From: Agromyces kandeliae
GTDB taxonomy: Bacteria; Actinomycetota; Actinomycetes; Actinomycetales; Microbacteriaceae
DNA: 64,000 nt
Assembly (NCBI RefSeq): GCF_009674665.1
Contig: NZ_WKJD01000009.1
Location: 1-64,000, forward strand
Direction: 5' to 3'
A program made the position numbers and the translations under genes. Under the pieces are notes generated by a model that did no database searches, was not told where the DNA came from, and worked only from the letters and a program-made list of their open reading frames with translations. Position 1 is the first letter of the stretch; every line of letters starts with the position of its first letter. Shown here piece after piece: positions 50,495-59,151 of this stretch.

Positions 50495-51961
50495 TCAGGC
50501 CGGGATCAGGGTGTACTTCGTGTCGAGGAACTCGTGGATGCCCTCGAAGCCGCCCTCGCGGCCGATGCCCGACTGCTTGACGCCGCCGAAGGGGGCCGCC
50601 GCGTTCGAGACGAGGCCGGTGTTCAGGCCCATCATGCCGGTGTCGAGGCGGTCGATCATGCGGTGGCCGCGCGCGAGGTCCTGCGTGAAGACGTAGGAGA
50701 TGAGACCGTACTCGGTCGAGTTGGCGAGGCGAACCGCGTCATCCTCCTCGGCGAACGTGGTGATGCCGAGGACGGGCCCGAAGATCTCCTCGCGGAGCAG
50801 GCGCGCGTCGGCGGCGACGTCGTGCAGCACGGTCGGCGCGTAGAACGAGCCCGCGCCGTCGATCGGCGCTCCCCCGGCGAGGACGGTCGCGCCCTTGTCC
50901 ACGGCGTCCGTCACCAGCTCGTGCGTCGACGCGACCGCGTCGTCGTCGATCAGCGGTCCGATGTGCACGCCGTCCTCGGTGCCACGGCCGACGCGCATGC
51001 CCGTCACCCGCTCGCTCACGCGGCGGGCGAACTCCGCCGCCACCGACTCGTGCACGATGAAGCGGTTGGCCGCCGTGCACGCCTGGCCGATGTTGCGGAA
51101 CTTCGCGACCATCGCGCCCTCGACCGCCTTGTCCAGGTCGGCGTCCTCGAACACGACGAACGGGGCGTTGCCGCCGAGCTCCATCGAGGTGCGGAGGATG
51201 CCCTGCGCCGACTGCTCGATGAGCTTGCGGCCGACCTCGGTCGAACCCGTGAACGACAGCTTGCGCAGGCGCGGGTCGGCGATGATCGGGGCCGAGACCT
51301 TCGACGAGCTCGTCGTGGTGACGACGTTCACGACGCCCTTCGGCAGCCCGACCTCCTCGAGCAGCTGCACGAACGCGATGGTCGTGAGCGGCGTGAGCGC
51401 GGCGGGCTTGACGACGACGGTGCAGCCCGCGGCGAGCGCGGGGGCGATCTTGCGGGTCGCCATCGCGAGCGGGAAGTTCCACGGCGTGATGAAGTAGGAC
51501 GGGCCGACGGGGCGCTGTGCGACGACGATGCGGCCGGTGCCCTCGGGGTTCCAGCCGTAGCGGCCGGTGATGCGCACGGCCTCCTCGCTGAACCAGCGGA
51601 GGAATTCGCCGCCGTAGTTGACCTCGCCACGCGCCTCGGCGAGCGGCTTGCCCATCTCGAGCGTCATGAGGAGCGCGAAGTCCTCACGGCGTTCCATCAG
51701 CCGGTCGAAGGCGCGGCGGAGGATCTCGCCGCGCTCGCGCGGGGCGGTGGCGGCCCAGGACGCCTGCGCGTCGACGGCCGCGTCGAGCGCGCGGATGCCG
51801 TCGGCGGCCGATGCGTCGGCGATGGTCTTGATCACGTCGCCCGTCGCCGGGTCGCGGACCTCGAAGGTCTTCCCGCCCTCGGCGGCGACCCACTCGCCGC
51901 CGATGTAGAGGCCGTCGGCGACCTGGTCGAGGAGTGCGGATTCCTGCGTTGCAGTGGTCAT
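50495..51961 (-). CDS. gabD: Succinate-semialdehyde dehydrogenase / aminobutanal dehydrogenase
   Basis: A 488-residue aldehyde dehydrogenase of the GabD class. ITPWNFPLAMATRKIAPALAAGCTVVVKPA, the base Glu in MELGGNAPFVVF, the catalytic Cys in NIGQACTAANRF and FGGVKQSGIGREGG are present. In this cluster it can oxidise succinate semialdehyde from GabT and perhaps 4-aminobutanal from the amine oxidase. ATG 51961 lies 44 nt after glutamate dehydrogenase. Confidence 0.93.
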   Translation of the reverse strand: MTTATQESALLDQVADGLYIGGEWVAAEGGKTFEVRDPATGDVIKTIADASAADGIRALDAAVDAQASWAATAPRERGEILRRAFDRLMERREDFALLMTLEMGKPLAEARGEVNYGGEFLRWFSEEAVRITGRYGWNPEGTGRIVVAQRPVGPSYFITPWNFPLAMATRKIAPALAAGCTVVVKPAALTPLTTIAFVQLLEEVGLPKGVVNVVTTTSSSKVSAPIIADPRLRKLSFTGSTEVGRKLIEQSAQGILRTSMELGGNAPFVVFEDADLDKAVEGAMVAKFRNIGQACTAANRFIVHESVAAEFARRVSERVTGMRVGRGTEDGVHIGPLIDDDAVASTHELVTDAVDKGATVLAGGAPIDGAGSFYAPTVLHDVAADARLLREEIFGPVLGITTFAEEDDAVRLANSTEYGLISYVFTQDLARGHRMIDRLDTGMMGLNTGLVSNAAAPFGGVKQSGIGREGGFEGIHEFLDTKYTLIPA

Positions 51962-52005
51962 GCTCGGGATGTCCGTTTCGTTCGTTGCGCGGTGTCGGTG
52001 CGCGA

Positions 52006-53325
52006 TCACGGGTAGAGGCCGCGGAGGCGGTGCGCCTCGGCGACACGCTCGACGGCCAGTGCCGTGGCGGCGGTGCGGAGCGAGAGGTCGCGGGTCTCGG
52101 CGTAGCCGAGGACGTGACGCCAGGCGTTCAGCATCCGCTCCTCCAGTCTGCTCTCGACTTCGTCGACCCGCCACCAGTACGCCTGGTTGGCCTGGACCCA
52201 CTCGAAGTACGAGACGATGACACCGCCCGCGTTGGCGAGGATGTCGGGGACGACGAGCACGCCGCGCTCCCGGAGGATCGCGTCGGCCGCGGGGGTGGTG
52301 GGGCCGTTCGCGCCCTCGACGACGACCGCGGCGCGCACGTCGCGGGCGTTGCCGCCGTGCAGCACGCCCTCGACGGCGGCCGGCACGAGCAGGTCGACGT
52401 CCTGCGTGAGCAGGGCGTCGCGGTCGAGCTCGTCGGCGCCGGCGAAGCCGACGATCGAGCCGGTGGCGCGCACGTGGTCGGTGAGCGCCTCGAGGTCGAG
52501 GCCGCCGCCGTTGCGGATCGCGCCGTACTGGTCGCTGACCGCGACCACCGTCACGCCCGCCTCGGCGAGGAACCGCGCGGCATCCGCACCGACCTTGCCG
52601 AAGCCCTGCACGGCCGCGGTCGCGCGGCCCGGCTCGATCCCCGCGTGGCGGAGCGCGGCGAGCGCGATGTGCGTGACGCCGCGGCTCGTCGCCGACGCCC
52701 GGCCGAGCGAGCCGCCGAGCGCGATGGGCTTGCCGGTGACGATGCCGGGGACCGTGTACCCGGAGTTCACCGAGTAGGTGTCCATCATCCAGGCCATGGT
52801 GCGCTCGTCGGTGCCGATGTCGGGCGCGGGGATGTCGCGCTCCGGCCCGATGATCGGCAGGATCTCGCTCGTGTAGCGGCGCGTGACGCGCTCGAGCTCG
52901 CCGACCGAGTGGTCGCGCGGGTCGATCGCGACGCCGCCCTTCGCGCCGCCGTACGGCACGTCGAGCAGGGCGCACTTCCAGGTCATCCACATCGCGAGGG
53001 CGCGCACCTCGTCGAGGTTCACGTTCGGCGCGTAGCGGAGGCCGCCCTTGGCGGGGCCGCGGCTGAAGTTGTGCTGCACGCGGTAGCCGAGGTACACCTC
53101 GGTCTCGCCGGTGTCGCGGCGCAGCGGCACCGCGACCGCCATCTCGCGGCGCGGGGTCGCGAGCATGCGGTGCAGGCCCTCGCCGTAGCCGAGCAGCTCG
53201 ATCGCCTCGGCCAGCTGGGAGCGGGCGTCGACGAGCGGGGTCGGCTCGGCGTCGGCGACCGCGAGCACGGATTCCGCGGCGGCCGGGATCAGGGGCGACG
53301 CCGTCGTCGCCGTCACGGGGGTCAT
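52006..53325 (-). CDS. Glu/Leu/Phe/Val-type dehydrogenase (glutamate dehydrogenase)
   Basis: A 439-residue NAD(P)-dependent glutamate dehydrogenase-family enzyme. GPAKGGLRYAPNV and the catalytic Lys129 in PYGGAKGGVAID define the active site; VQGFGKVGADAARFL is the dinucleotide fold. Its ATG overlaps the gabT stop by 4 nt, so it should regenerate 2-oxoglutarate from the glutamate that GabT makes, releasing ammonium. The N-terminus (about 30 residues) is longer than usual. Confidence 0.92.
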   Translation of the reverse strand: MTPVTATTASPLIPAAAESVLAVADAEPTPLVDARSQLAEAIELLGYGEGLHRMLATPRREMAVAVPLRRDTGETEVYLGYRVQHNFSRGPAKGGLRYAPNVNLDEVRALAMWMTWKCALLDVPYGGAKGGVAIDPRDHSVGELERVTRRYTSEILPIIGPERDIPAPDIGTDERTMAWMMDTYSVNSGYTVPGIVTGKPIALGGSLGRASATSRGVTHIALAALRHAGIEPGRATAAVQGFGKVGADAARFLAEAGVTVVAVSDQYGAIRNGGGLDLEALTDHVRATGSIVGFAGADELDRDALLTQDVDLLVPAAVEGVLHGGNARDVRAAVVVEGANGPTTPAADAILRERGVLVVPDILANAGGVIVSYFEWVQANQAYWWRVDEVESRLEERMLNAWRHVLGYAETRDLSLRTAATALAVERVAEAHRLRGLYP

Positions 53326-54680
53326 GCGTTCCGCAGCCCTTCCGCGACGACCTCGAGGCCCTCGATGAGCAGCTCGTCGCCGATGGTGAGCGGAGGGAGG
53401 AAGCGGATGACGTTGCCGTAGGTGCCGCAGGTGAGCACGAGCACGCCGTTGGCGTGGGCGTGCGCGGCGACCTTGGCCGTGAGCGCCGCGTCGGGCGCAC
53501 CGGTTGCGGGGTCGACGAGCTCGACGGCGACCATCGCGCCGCGGCCGCGGACGTCGCCGATGCGCGGGTCGGCGGTGCGGAGCGCGTTGAGGCGGCCGAT
53601 GAGCACCGAGCCGATCTCCTTCGCGCGCTCGATGAGTCCGTCCTCCTCGTACGACTCGATGGCCGCGAGTGCCGCGGCGCAGGCGAGCGGGCTTCCGGCG
53701 TAGGTGCCGCCGAGGCCACCGGCCATGGCGGAGTCCATGATCTCGGCACGTCCGGTGACGGCCGAGAGCGGGAGGCCGCCCGCGATGCCCTTCGCGGTGA
53801 CGATGATGTCGGGCACGATGTCCTCGTGCTCGCTCGCGAACCACGCACCCGTGCGGGCGAAGCCGGTCTGCACCTCGTCGGCGATGAAGACGACGTCGTT
53901 CGCGTTCGCCCAGGCGACGAGTGCCGGCAGGAAGCCGGGGGCGGGCACGATGAAGCCGCCCTCGCCCTGGATGGGCTCGATGATGATCGCGGCGAGGTTC
54001 TCGGCGCCGACCTGCTTCTCGATCTGCGTGATCGCGCGGGCCGCGGCCTCGGCGCCCGACAGTCCGCCGTCTCGGAAGGGGTAGCTGAGCGGCGCGCGGT
54101 ACACCTCGGGCGCGAACGGGCCGAAGCCGTTCTTGTACGGGATGTTCTTGGCGGTCAGGCCCATCGTGAGGTTCGTGCGGCCGTGGTAGGCGTGGTCGAA
54201 GGCGACGACCGCCATCTTCTTCGTGTGGTGGCGGGCGACCTTGATCGCGTTCTCGACGGCCTCGGCGCCCGAGTTGAACAGGGCCGAGCGCTTCTCGTGG
54301 CCTCCGGGCGTGAGCTCGTTGAGCTTCTCGGCGACGGCGACGTAGCCGTCGTACGGGGCCACGGTGAAGCACGTGTGCGTGAAGGCGTCGAGCTGCGCCT
54401 TGACCGCGTCGACGACGCGCGGGTTCGAGTTGCCGACGCCGGTCACGGCGATGCCCGAGCCGAGGTCGATGATCGAGTTGCCGTCCGCGTCGACGATGAC
54501 GCCGCCGCCGGCCGCGACGACGGAGACGGGGATTGTGTGCCCGACGCCCTTCGCGACGGCCTGCGCCTTGCGGGCGATGAGCTCCTGCGAGCGCGGGCCG
54601 GGGATGCTGGTGACGAGGCGGCGCTCCTGCGGGAGGGCGGGGCCGCCGACGGTGGTGGCCGTGGGTTCGACGATGGTCAT
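53322..54680 (-). CDS. gabT: 4-aminobutyrate aminotransferase
   Basis: A 452-residue class III aminotransferase that converts GABA and 2-oxoglutarate to succinate semialdehyde and glutamate. SGIAVTGVGNSNPRVVDAV, FNSGAEAVENAIKVAR, IADEVQTGFARTG (ADEV 267-270) and PLP Lys297 in VTAKGIAGGLPLSAV are typical of GabT. GGAGCACCCC precedes ATG 54680. First gene of the gab cluster. The upstream TACCAT word (54722-54727, minus) may be its -10 box. Confidence 0.94.
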   Translation of the reverse strand: MTIVEPTATTVGGPALPQERRLVTSIPGPRSQELIARKAQAVAKGVGHTIPVSVVAAGGGVIVDADGNSIIDLGSGIAVTGVGNSNPRVVDAVKAQLDAFTHTCFTVAPYDGYVAVAEKLNELTPGGHEKRSALFNSGAEAVENAIKVARHHTKKMAVVAFDHAYHGRTNLTMGLTAKNIPYKNGFGPFAPEVYRAPLSYPFRDGGLSGAEAAARAITQIEKQVGAENLAAIIIEPIQGEGGFIVPAPGFLPALVAWANANDVVFIADEVQTGFARTGAWFASEHEDIVPDIIVTAKGIAGGLPLSAVTGRAEIMDSAMAGGLGGTYAGSPLACAAALAAIESYEEDGLIERAKEIGSVLIGRLNALRTADPRIGDVRGRGAMVAVELVDPATGAPDAALTAKVAAHAHANGVLVLTCGTYGNVIRFLPPLTIGDELLIEGLEVVAEGLRNA

Positions 54681-54745
54681 GGGGTGCTCCGATGCGGTGA
54701 CGACGGTGGCGATGTCGGGCAATGGTAGGCAGCGCGGAACGGATG

Positions 54746-54780
54746 CCACCCCCTCCCTGACGTACATCGGAAGGGGGTGG
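54746..54780. terminator. Hairpin after the ABC permease gene, upstream of gabT
   Basis: CCACCCCCT (54746-54754) pairs with AGGGGGTGG (54772-54780) around a 17-nt loop. On the minus strand it lies 39 nt after the permease stop and 66 nt before the gabT start, so it separates the two units. Confidence 0.5.
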
Positions 54781-54818
54781 ACCAGCCACGTCGTACAAAC
54801 GACGCGCGATCGGAGGCG

Positions 54819-56711
54819 TCAGCGGTGCGTCAACTCCGCGACCTGCTGGGCGGCGACCGACCGAGTGTCCGTCGCATCCGTCGCCTCGACCGCGACCGCA
54901 GCCGTCCCCAGCGCATCCGTCGCGGCATCGACGACCCGGCCGCGGCGAGCGGCGCGACCGATCGACCGGAGCGACACGAGCCATTGCAGTCCGTAGCCGA
55001 TCGCGAAGACGAGGAGCGTGAAGATGAGTGCCATCGCCGCACCCTGGTCCGGTGCATAGAGCTGCGCCGAGCGGGGATTGATCATCGCGTACATGTAGAC
55101 GGAGAGCGGGCGCGACTCGGGTGTCGCGAGGAAGGCCGGGAGCGTGAACTCGTTGGTGCCGAGGATGAACATCTGGATCCACACCGCGAACACCGTGGGC
55201 GCGAGCAGGGGCGCGACGATCCTGCGGAATCCCTCGAGCCGGCTCGCGCCGCTGATGAGGGCCGCCTCCTCGAGTTCGGTGCGGATCTGGAGGGTCGCGC
55301 TGAAGCCGGCGCGATAGGCGATCGACACCCGGTAGGAGTAGGCGATCACGAGTGCCGCGATCGTCCCGGCGAGCGGGATCACCGGGTTGATGACCATGAA
55401 GGTCAGGAACATGGCGAAGCCGGCGATGACCGCCGGGATGGCGACGCTCGACGACGCGAAGAGGTCCATGCTCCGCGTCCATCCCGTCGCCCGGCTCCTC
55501 GCGATCCCGTATGCGAGCACCGTCGCCGCGCCGCACGCGATCGTCGCGCTCCCCCCGGCGATGATCAGCGTCCGACCGAGCGACGCCCAGAACTCGCCGT
55601 CGGCGAGCACCTCGCCGAACGCCGTGAAGTGCGTCTGCGTGCGAAGCGCGTCGAACGAGAAGGCGAGGGGATACGGCGTGATCGCCGACCAGAGGAGCGC
55701 GAAGAGCGGCAGCACGGCCGTCAGCATCGTGAAGACGAGGATGGCGAGCAGCACGGGGATGCGCCATCCGCCGAGCTTCATCGTCGTCGGCCGGAATCCC
55801 TTGCCGGAGATCGACGCTCGGCGCTCGGCATCGCGAGTCGCGCGCAGGTAGATCACGAACGCGATGGTCGTGATCACGAGGAAGACGCACCCCCAGGCGG
55901 CCGCGAGGCCGTACTGCGGCAGCTCGCCGGCACCCGCGCTGATCAGGGTCCAGAGCTTGAGCGCGAAGATGTCCTTGCCGGACTCCTGCCCGAAGAGCAG
56001 GGGCACCTCGAGGCTGCCGAGTCCGAGGATGAACGTGAGCACCATGACCCCGAGCAACCCCGGCCACAGCATGGGGAGCGTGACCCGTCGCAGCGTCTGA
56101 CCCCAGCTCGCACCCGAGACGCGTGCGGACTCCTCGAGCGAACCGTCCATGCCGGTGAGGATCGGCACGATCATCAGGTAGGGGAAGGTCACGTTGGTGA
56201 GCGACTGGATCACCACCATCGTGGAGAACGCGTACGGGTCGATCACGAGGTCGCCGGGCAGCAGGCGCAGGAGTTGGTTGAGCACGCCCGACTCCGGCGA
56301 GAGCATCAGGAGGTACGCCTGCGCCTTGACGATCGACGGCACGATGAACGGCACGATCACGAGCACCGAGATCATGCGCCGGAACGGGGCATCGGTGCGC
56401 ACCGTCACCCACGCCAACCCGAACGCCATCAGGAGGGAGAGCACGGTCGAGCCCCCGACGAAGGCGGCCGTCGCGCCGAGCACGTCCCAGAAGTCGTCGC
56501 GGAGCCCCCAGAGGGTCACGAAGTTCTCGGTGGACCATCGTGCCGTCGAGACGCCGAACGGGAGGAACGGACCACGGAACGCCGTGATCACCTGCACCGC
56601 AAGCGGGATCGCGAGCAGCAGGAAGATCACCGAGCCTGCGATGACGGTCGCGACGGTCATCCCGGTCGGCCGGGTTCGTCCGGCCCTCGTGGTCCGTTCC
56701 ACCCTGGACAT
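54819..56711 (-). CDS. Fused two-domain ABC permease (iron/phosphonate type)
   Basis: A 630-residue permease with about twelve helices, two FbpB-like halves in one chain. EAA loops appear twice: EESARVSGASWGQTLRRVTLPML and EEAALISGASRLEGFRRIVAPLL. Such permeases serve ferric iron, 2-aminoethylphosphonate or small organic acid importers. It starts 2 nt after the binding-protein stop. About 50 Ala/Thr-rich residues form the cytoplasmic tail. Confidence 0.92.
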   Translation of the reverse strand: MSRVERTTRAGRTRPTGMTVATVIAGSVIFLLLAIPLAVQVITAFRGPFLPFGVSTARWSTENFVTLWGLRDDFWDVLGATAAFVGGSTVLSLLMAFGLAWVTVRTDAPFRRMISVLVIVPFIVPSIVKAQAYLLMLSPESGVLNQLLRLLPGDLVIDPYAFSTMVVIQSLTNVTFPYLMIVPILTGMDGSLEESARVSGASWGQTLRRVTLPMLWPGLLGVMVLTFILGLGSLEVPLLFGQESGKDIFALKLWTLISAGAGELPQYGLAAAWGCVFLVITTIAFVIYLRATRDAERRASISGKGFRPTTMKLGGWRIPVLLAILVFTMLTAVLPLFALLWSAITPYPLAFSFDALRTQTHFTAFGEVLADGEFWASLGRTLIIAGGSATIACGAATVLAYGIARSRATGWTRSMDLFASSSVAIPAVIAGFAMFLTFMVINPVIPLAGTIAALVIAYSYRVSIAYRAGFSATLQIRTELEEAALISGASRLEGFRRIVAPLLAPTVFAVWIQMFILGTNEFTLPAFLATPESRPLSVYMYAMINPRSAQLYAPDQGAAMALIFTLLVFAIGYGLQWLVSLRSIGRAARRGRVVDAATDALGTAAVAVEATDATDTRSVAAQQVAELTHR

Positions 56712-56713
56712 GG

Positions 56714-57883
56714 TTATCCGTTCAGTGCCGCGTCGGCGGCGTTCGTGAGGGCGATCCACTCGTCGCGGGTCGCTTCGGTCTCGGTCTCGGCACCGTCGCC
56801 GATGCTCTGCAGCAGGGCATCGGCGTTCTTCTCCATCAGGCCGGTCGCCTGATCGAAGAGCGAGGACGGCAGCCCCGGGTAGGGGACCTGGGTCGTCGAG
56901 AACTGCTCGTCCGTCATGCGGAGCTCGAGCCAGTCGGGGTCGTAGGCGTTCCACAGCGCCCACAGCATCGCGCCGGGCTTGTTGTCGGCGTCGATGTTCA
57001 CGCCGGAGAACTGTGCGAACACGCCGGAGTGCTCGAACGGCTGGGCTGCGAGGCTCGGGTTCGGGTTGAATAGGGTCTGGTTGAGCGCGATGGGAACGTC
57101 GCCGCTCGAGAGCGGGGAGTTCTGGTCCTCCAGTACCTGCAGCGCTCCGGACGTCTTCAGCTCGCCGATCAGGTCGACCATCGCGTCCTCGCCCTCGGCC
57201 ATGCCGTATCCGGAGAAGACGATCGGGTTGTAGTTGGCGATGGAGACCTTGCCCTCGTACTCGGGTGCGAGGAGATCGTCGAGCGATGCGGGCGCCTCGA
57301 TCTCGTCGGTGTTGACCTGCATGAGCGAGCCGTTCATGCTGTCAGGCAGCATGCCGGGGCTGCCGAGCTCGAGGAACTCCTCCGGGATGCCGAACTGCGT
57401 CCAGTCGACCTCGTCCCAGTAGCCCTCGTCGGTCATGGCCGCCGCCGAGAGCAGCGAGCCGGACAGCACGTCGGTGTTGCGCGCGCCGGTCGCCTGCGCC
57501 GAGATGACGGCGGACGGCAGGTTGTAGGTCAGCCCGCGCGTCTCGATCTCGATGTCGGGGTAGCGCGAATTGAACTCGGCGATCACCTCGGGTGCGAGCT
57601 CGTACCAGTCCCAGACCACGAGCCGACCGCCGTCGGTCTCCTTCGCCTGCTCGTAGAGCGCGTCCATCTGGCGGTCGATCTCCGGCCAGAAGTCCTCGTA
57701 GAAGTTCTCGCACCTGGTGAAGGCGCCGATCTGGACGGCGTCGCACGCCGCGCCGGTCGCGGCGTCGCCGACCGGCTCGAGTGCGTCGGGCGCGTCGGCC
57801 TGGGTGGTGGCGCATGAGCTGAGCAGCAGCGTTCCTGCTGCGGCGAGGGCGATGGTTCCGCCCCTGACGGTGCGTGGATGCAT
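56714..57883 (-). CDS. Substrate-binding lipoprotein of the iron/phosphonate-type ABC importer
   Basis: A 389-residue extracellular binding protein. The signal ends in a lipobox LLSSC (Cys24) and the mature part has VVWDWYELAPEVIAEFNSRYPDIEIET and the hinge segment ADNKPGAMLWALWNAY, typical of family 1/6 binding proteins such as FutA or PhnS-like. The absence of a clear Tyr pair for iron makes an organic anion as likely as iron. ATG 57883 starts 49 nt after the ATPase stop. Confidence 0.87.
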   Translation of the reverse strand: MHPRTVRGGTIALAAAGTLLLSSCATTQADAPDALEPVGDAATGAACDAVQIGAFTRCENFYEDFWPEIDRQMDALYEQAKETDGGRLVVWDWYELAPEVIAEFNSRYPDIEIETRGLTYNLPSAVISAQATGARNTDVLSGSLLSAAAMTDEGYWDEVDWTQFGIPEEFLELGSPGMLPDSMNGSLMQVNTDEIEAPASLDDLLAPEYEGKVSIANYNPIVFSGYGMAEGEDAMVDLIGELKTSGALQVLEDQNSPLSSGDVPIALNQTLFNPNPSLAAQPFEHSGVFAQFSGVNIDADNKPGAMLWALWNAYDPDWLELRMTDEQFSTTQVPYPGLPSSLFDQATGLMEKNADALLQSIGDGAETETEATRDEWIALTNAADAALNG

Positions 57884-57932
57884 GATCCGGGTGTCCTCTC
57901 TGACGGTGGATCTCTTGGTGGGTGGGGTGGAA

Positions 57933-59072
57933 CTATGCCGCGAGCACGCGGCAGGCCTGCGGGGCGAGCTCCAGGAACACGGTGCTTCCCTCGGTGGGCG
58001 AGTTCAGTGGCGCACCTCGTGCGATGACCCGGCCGACCGTGGTCGCGCCGTCCAGGATCTCCGCTTCGTACTCGACGATCTCGCCGAGGAACTCGACGCG
58101 TGCGACTCGTGCGGGGAGCAGGTTCGGCCGGTCGACCGGTGCCGCGTGCCAGCGCACGCTCTCGGGCCGGAAGGTGACCGTGACGTCCGCCCCGGTTCCG
58201 CTCTCGACCGGGCACGGGGTGACCAGCCGCGTGCCGAACGCCTCGACGAGGGCGTCGCCGTTGGCGTCGCGGTCGCGCACGACGGCCGGGATGAGGTTCA
58301 CGCGTCCGACGAAGTCGGCGACGAACCGGTCGGCGGGTGCGAAGTACAGGTCGCGCGGCGCGGCTTCCTGGACGATGCGTCCGCCGTTCATGACCGCGAC
58401 GCGGTCGGACATCGACAGCGCTTCCGACTGGTCGTGCGTGACGTACAGGGCGGTGATGCCGAGTCGCTGCTGCAGGCTCCGGAGCTCGTTGCGCATGGTG
58501 TCGCGGAGCTTGGCGTCGAGGTTGCTGAGGGGTTCGTCGAGCAGGAGCAGCTTCGGCCGGTGCGCGAGGGCCCGCGCGAGCGCGAGTCGCTGCTGCTGGC
58601 CGCCGGAGAGCGCCGTGGCGGGGCGATGCGCGTAGGCGTCGAGCTGGACGAGTTCGAGCGCCTCCATGGCGCGCGTGCGCGCCTCCTTCTTCGGCAGCCT
58701 GCCGGCGGCGACCTGCAGGGGGAACACGGCGTTGGCGAACACGCTCATGTGGGGCCAGATCGCGTAGTTCTGGAACACCATGCCGACGTCGCGCTTGTCG
58801 GGAGAGACGTGCCGGGTCCCCGTCGAGAGCACCTTGCCGTCGAGCGAGATGACGCCGCCGTCGCTCGTCTCGAGCCCGGCGACGCATCTGAGCGTCGTCG
58901 TCTTGCCGCACCCCGAGGGCCCGAGCAACGAGGTGAAGGTGCCGGGTTCGATCGTGAAGCTCACGCCCTTGACGACCGGGACCTCGGCGCCGTCGAGCTG
59001 GTAGTGCTTCTCGAGCGCATCGACCACGAGGCGTCCGCCTCCGTCTGCTGCGGTCATGTGGTGCGTCGTCAC
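57933..59072 (-). CDS. ATP-binding subunit of the iron/phosphonate-type ABC importer
   Basis: A 379-residue ABC ATPase of the PotA/FbpC class. Walker A GPSGCGKTT (51-59), signature [15 protein letters not shown] and Walker B LLLLDEPLSNLD are followed by a TOBE domain in the last 110 residues. GTG 59072 is chosen because AAGGAGG lies 6 nt ahead; ATG 59057 is the alternative. First gene of the ATPase, binding protein, permease operon. Confidence 0.92.
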   Translation of the reverse strand: MTTHHMTAADGGGRLVVDALEKHYQLDGAEVPVVKGVSFTIEPGTFTSLLGPSGCGKTTTLRCVAGLETSDGGVISLDGKVLSTGTRHVSPDKRDVGMVFQNYAIWPHMSVFANAVFPLQVAAGRLPKKEARTRAMEALELVQLDAYAHRPATALSGGQQQRLALARALAHRPKLLLLDEPLSNLDAKLRDTMRNELRSLQQRLGITALYVTHDQSEALSMSDRVAVMNGGRIVQEAAPRDLYFAPADRFVADFVGRVNLIPAVVRDRDANGDALVEAFGTRLVTPCPVESGTGADVTVTFRPESVRWHAAPVDRPNLLPARVARVEFLGEIVEYEAEILDGATTVGRVIARGAPLNSPTEGSTVFLELAPQACRVLAA

Positions 59073-59101
59073 TGACGGCCTCCTTCGCGAGATTCTGTAT
59101 T

Positions 59102-59111
59102 CTGGATCCAG
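59102..59111. promoter_or_regulatory. Candidate operator CTGGATCCAG before the ABC operon
   Basis: A 10-bp perfect palindrome with the similar half-site CTGTATTC next to it (59095-59102), 30 bp upstream of the ATPase start, in an AT-rich patch. The form resembles GntR/FadR-type sites. It suggests that the ABC genes have their own regulated promoter rather than depending on read-through from the MFS gene. Confidence 0.4.
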
Positions 59112-59151
59112 TTTGGAGGTACGGGTGCCCGTCCGGGCGCCGTGGCGCGCA

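Noticed and set aside
52006..56538. A 1510-codon minus-strand open frame covering several genes
   Set aside because: It runs in another frame through the permease, gabT and GDH genes; only its last 439 codons (GDH) have family motifs. Long empty frames are normal at this GC content.
54819..59072. Firm call of a ferric iron or 2-aminoethylphosphonate transporter
   Set aside because: The fused permease and ATPase types serve several substrates and the binding protein lacks a clear diagnostic ligand set.
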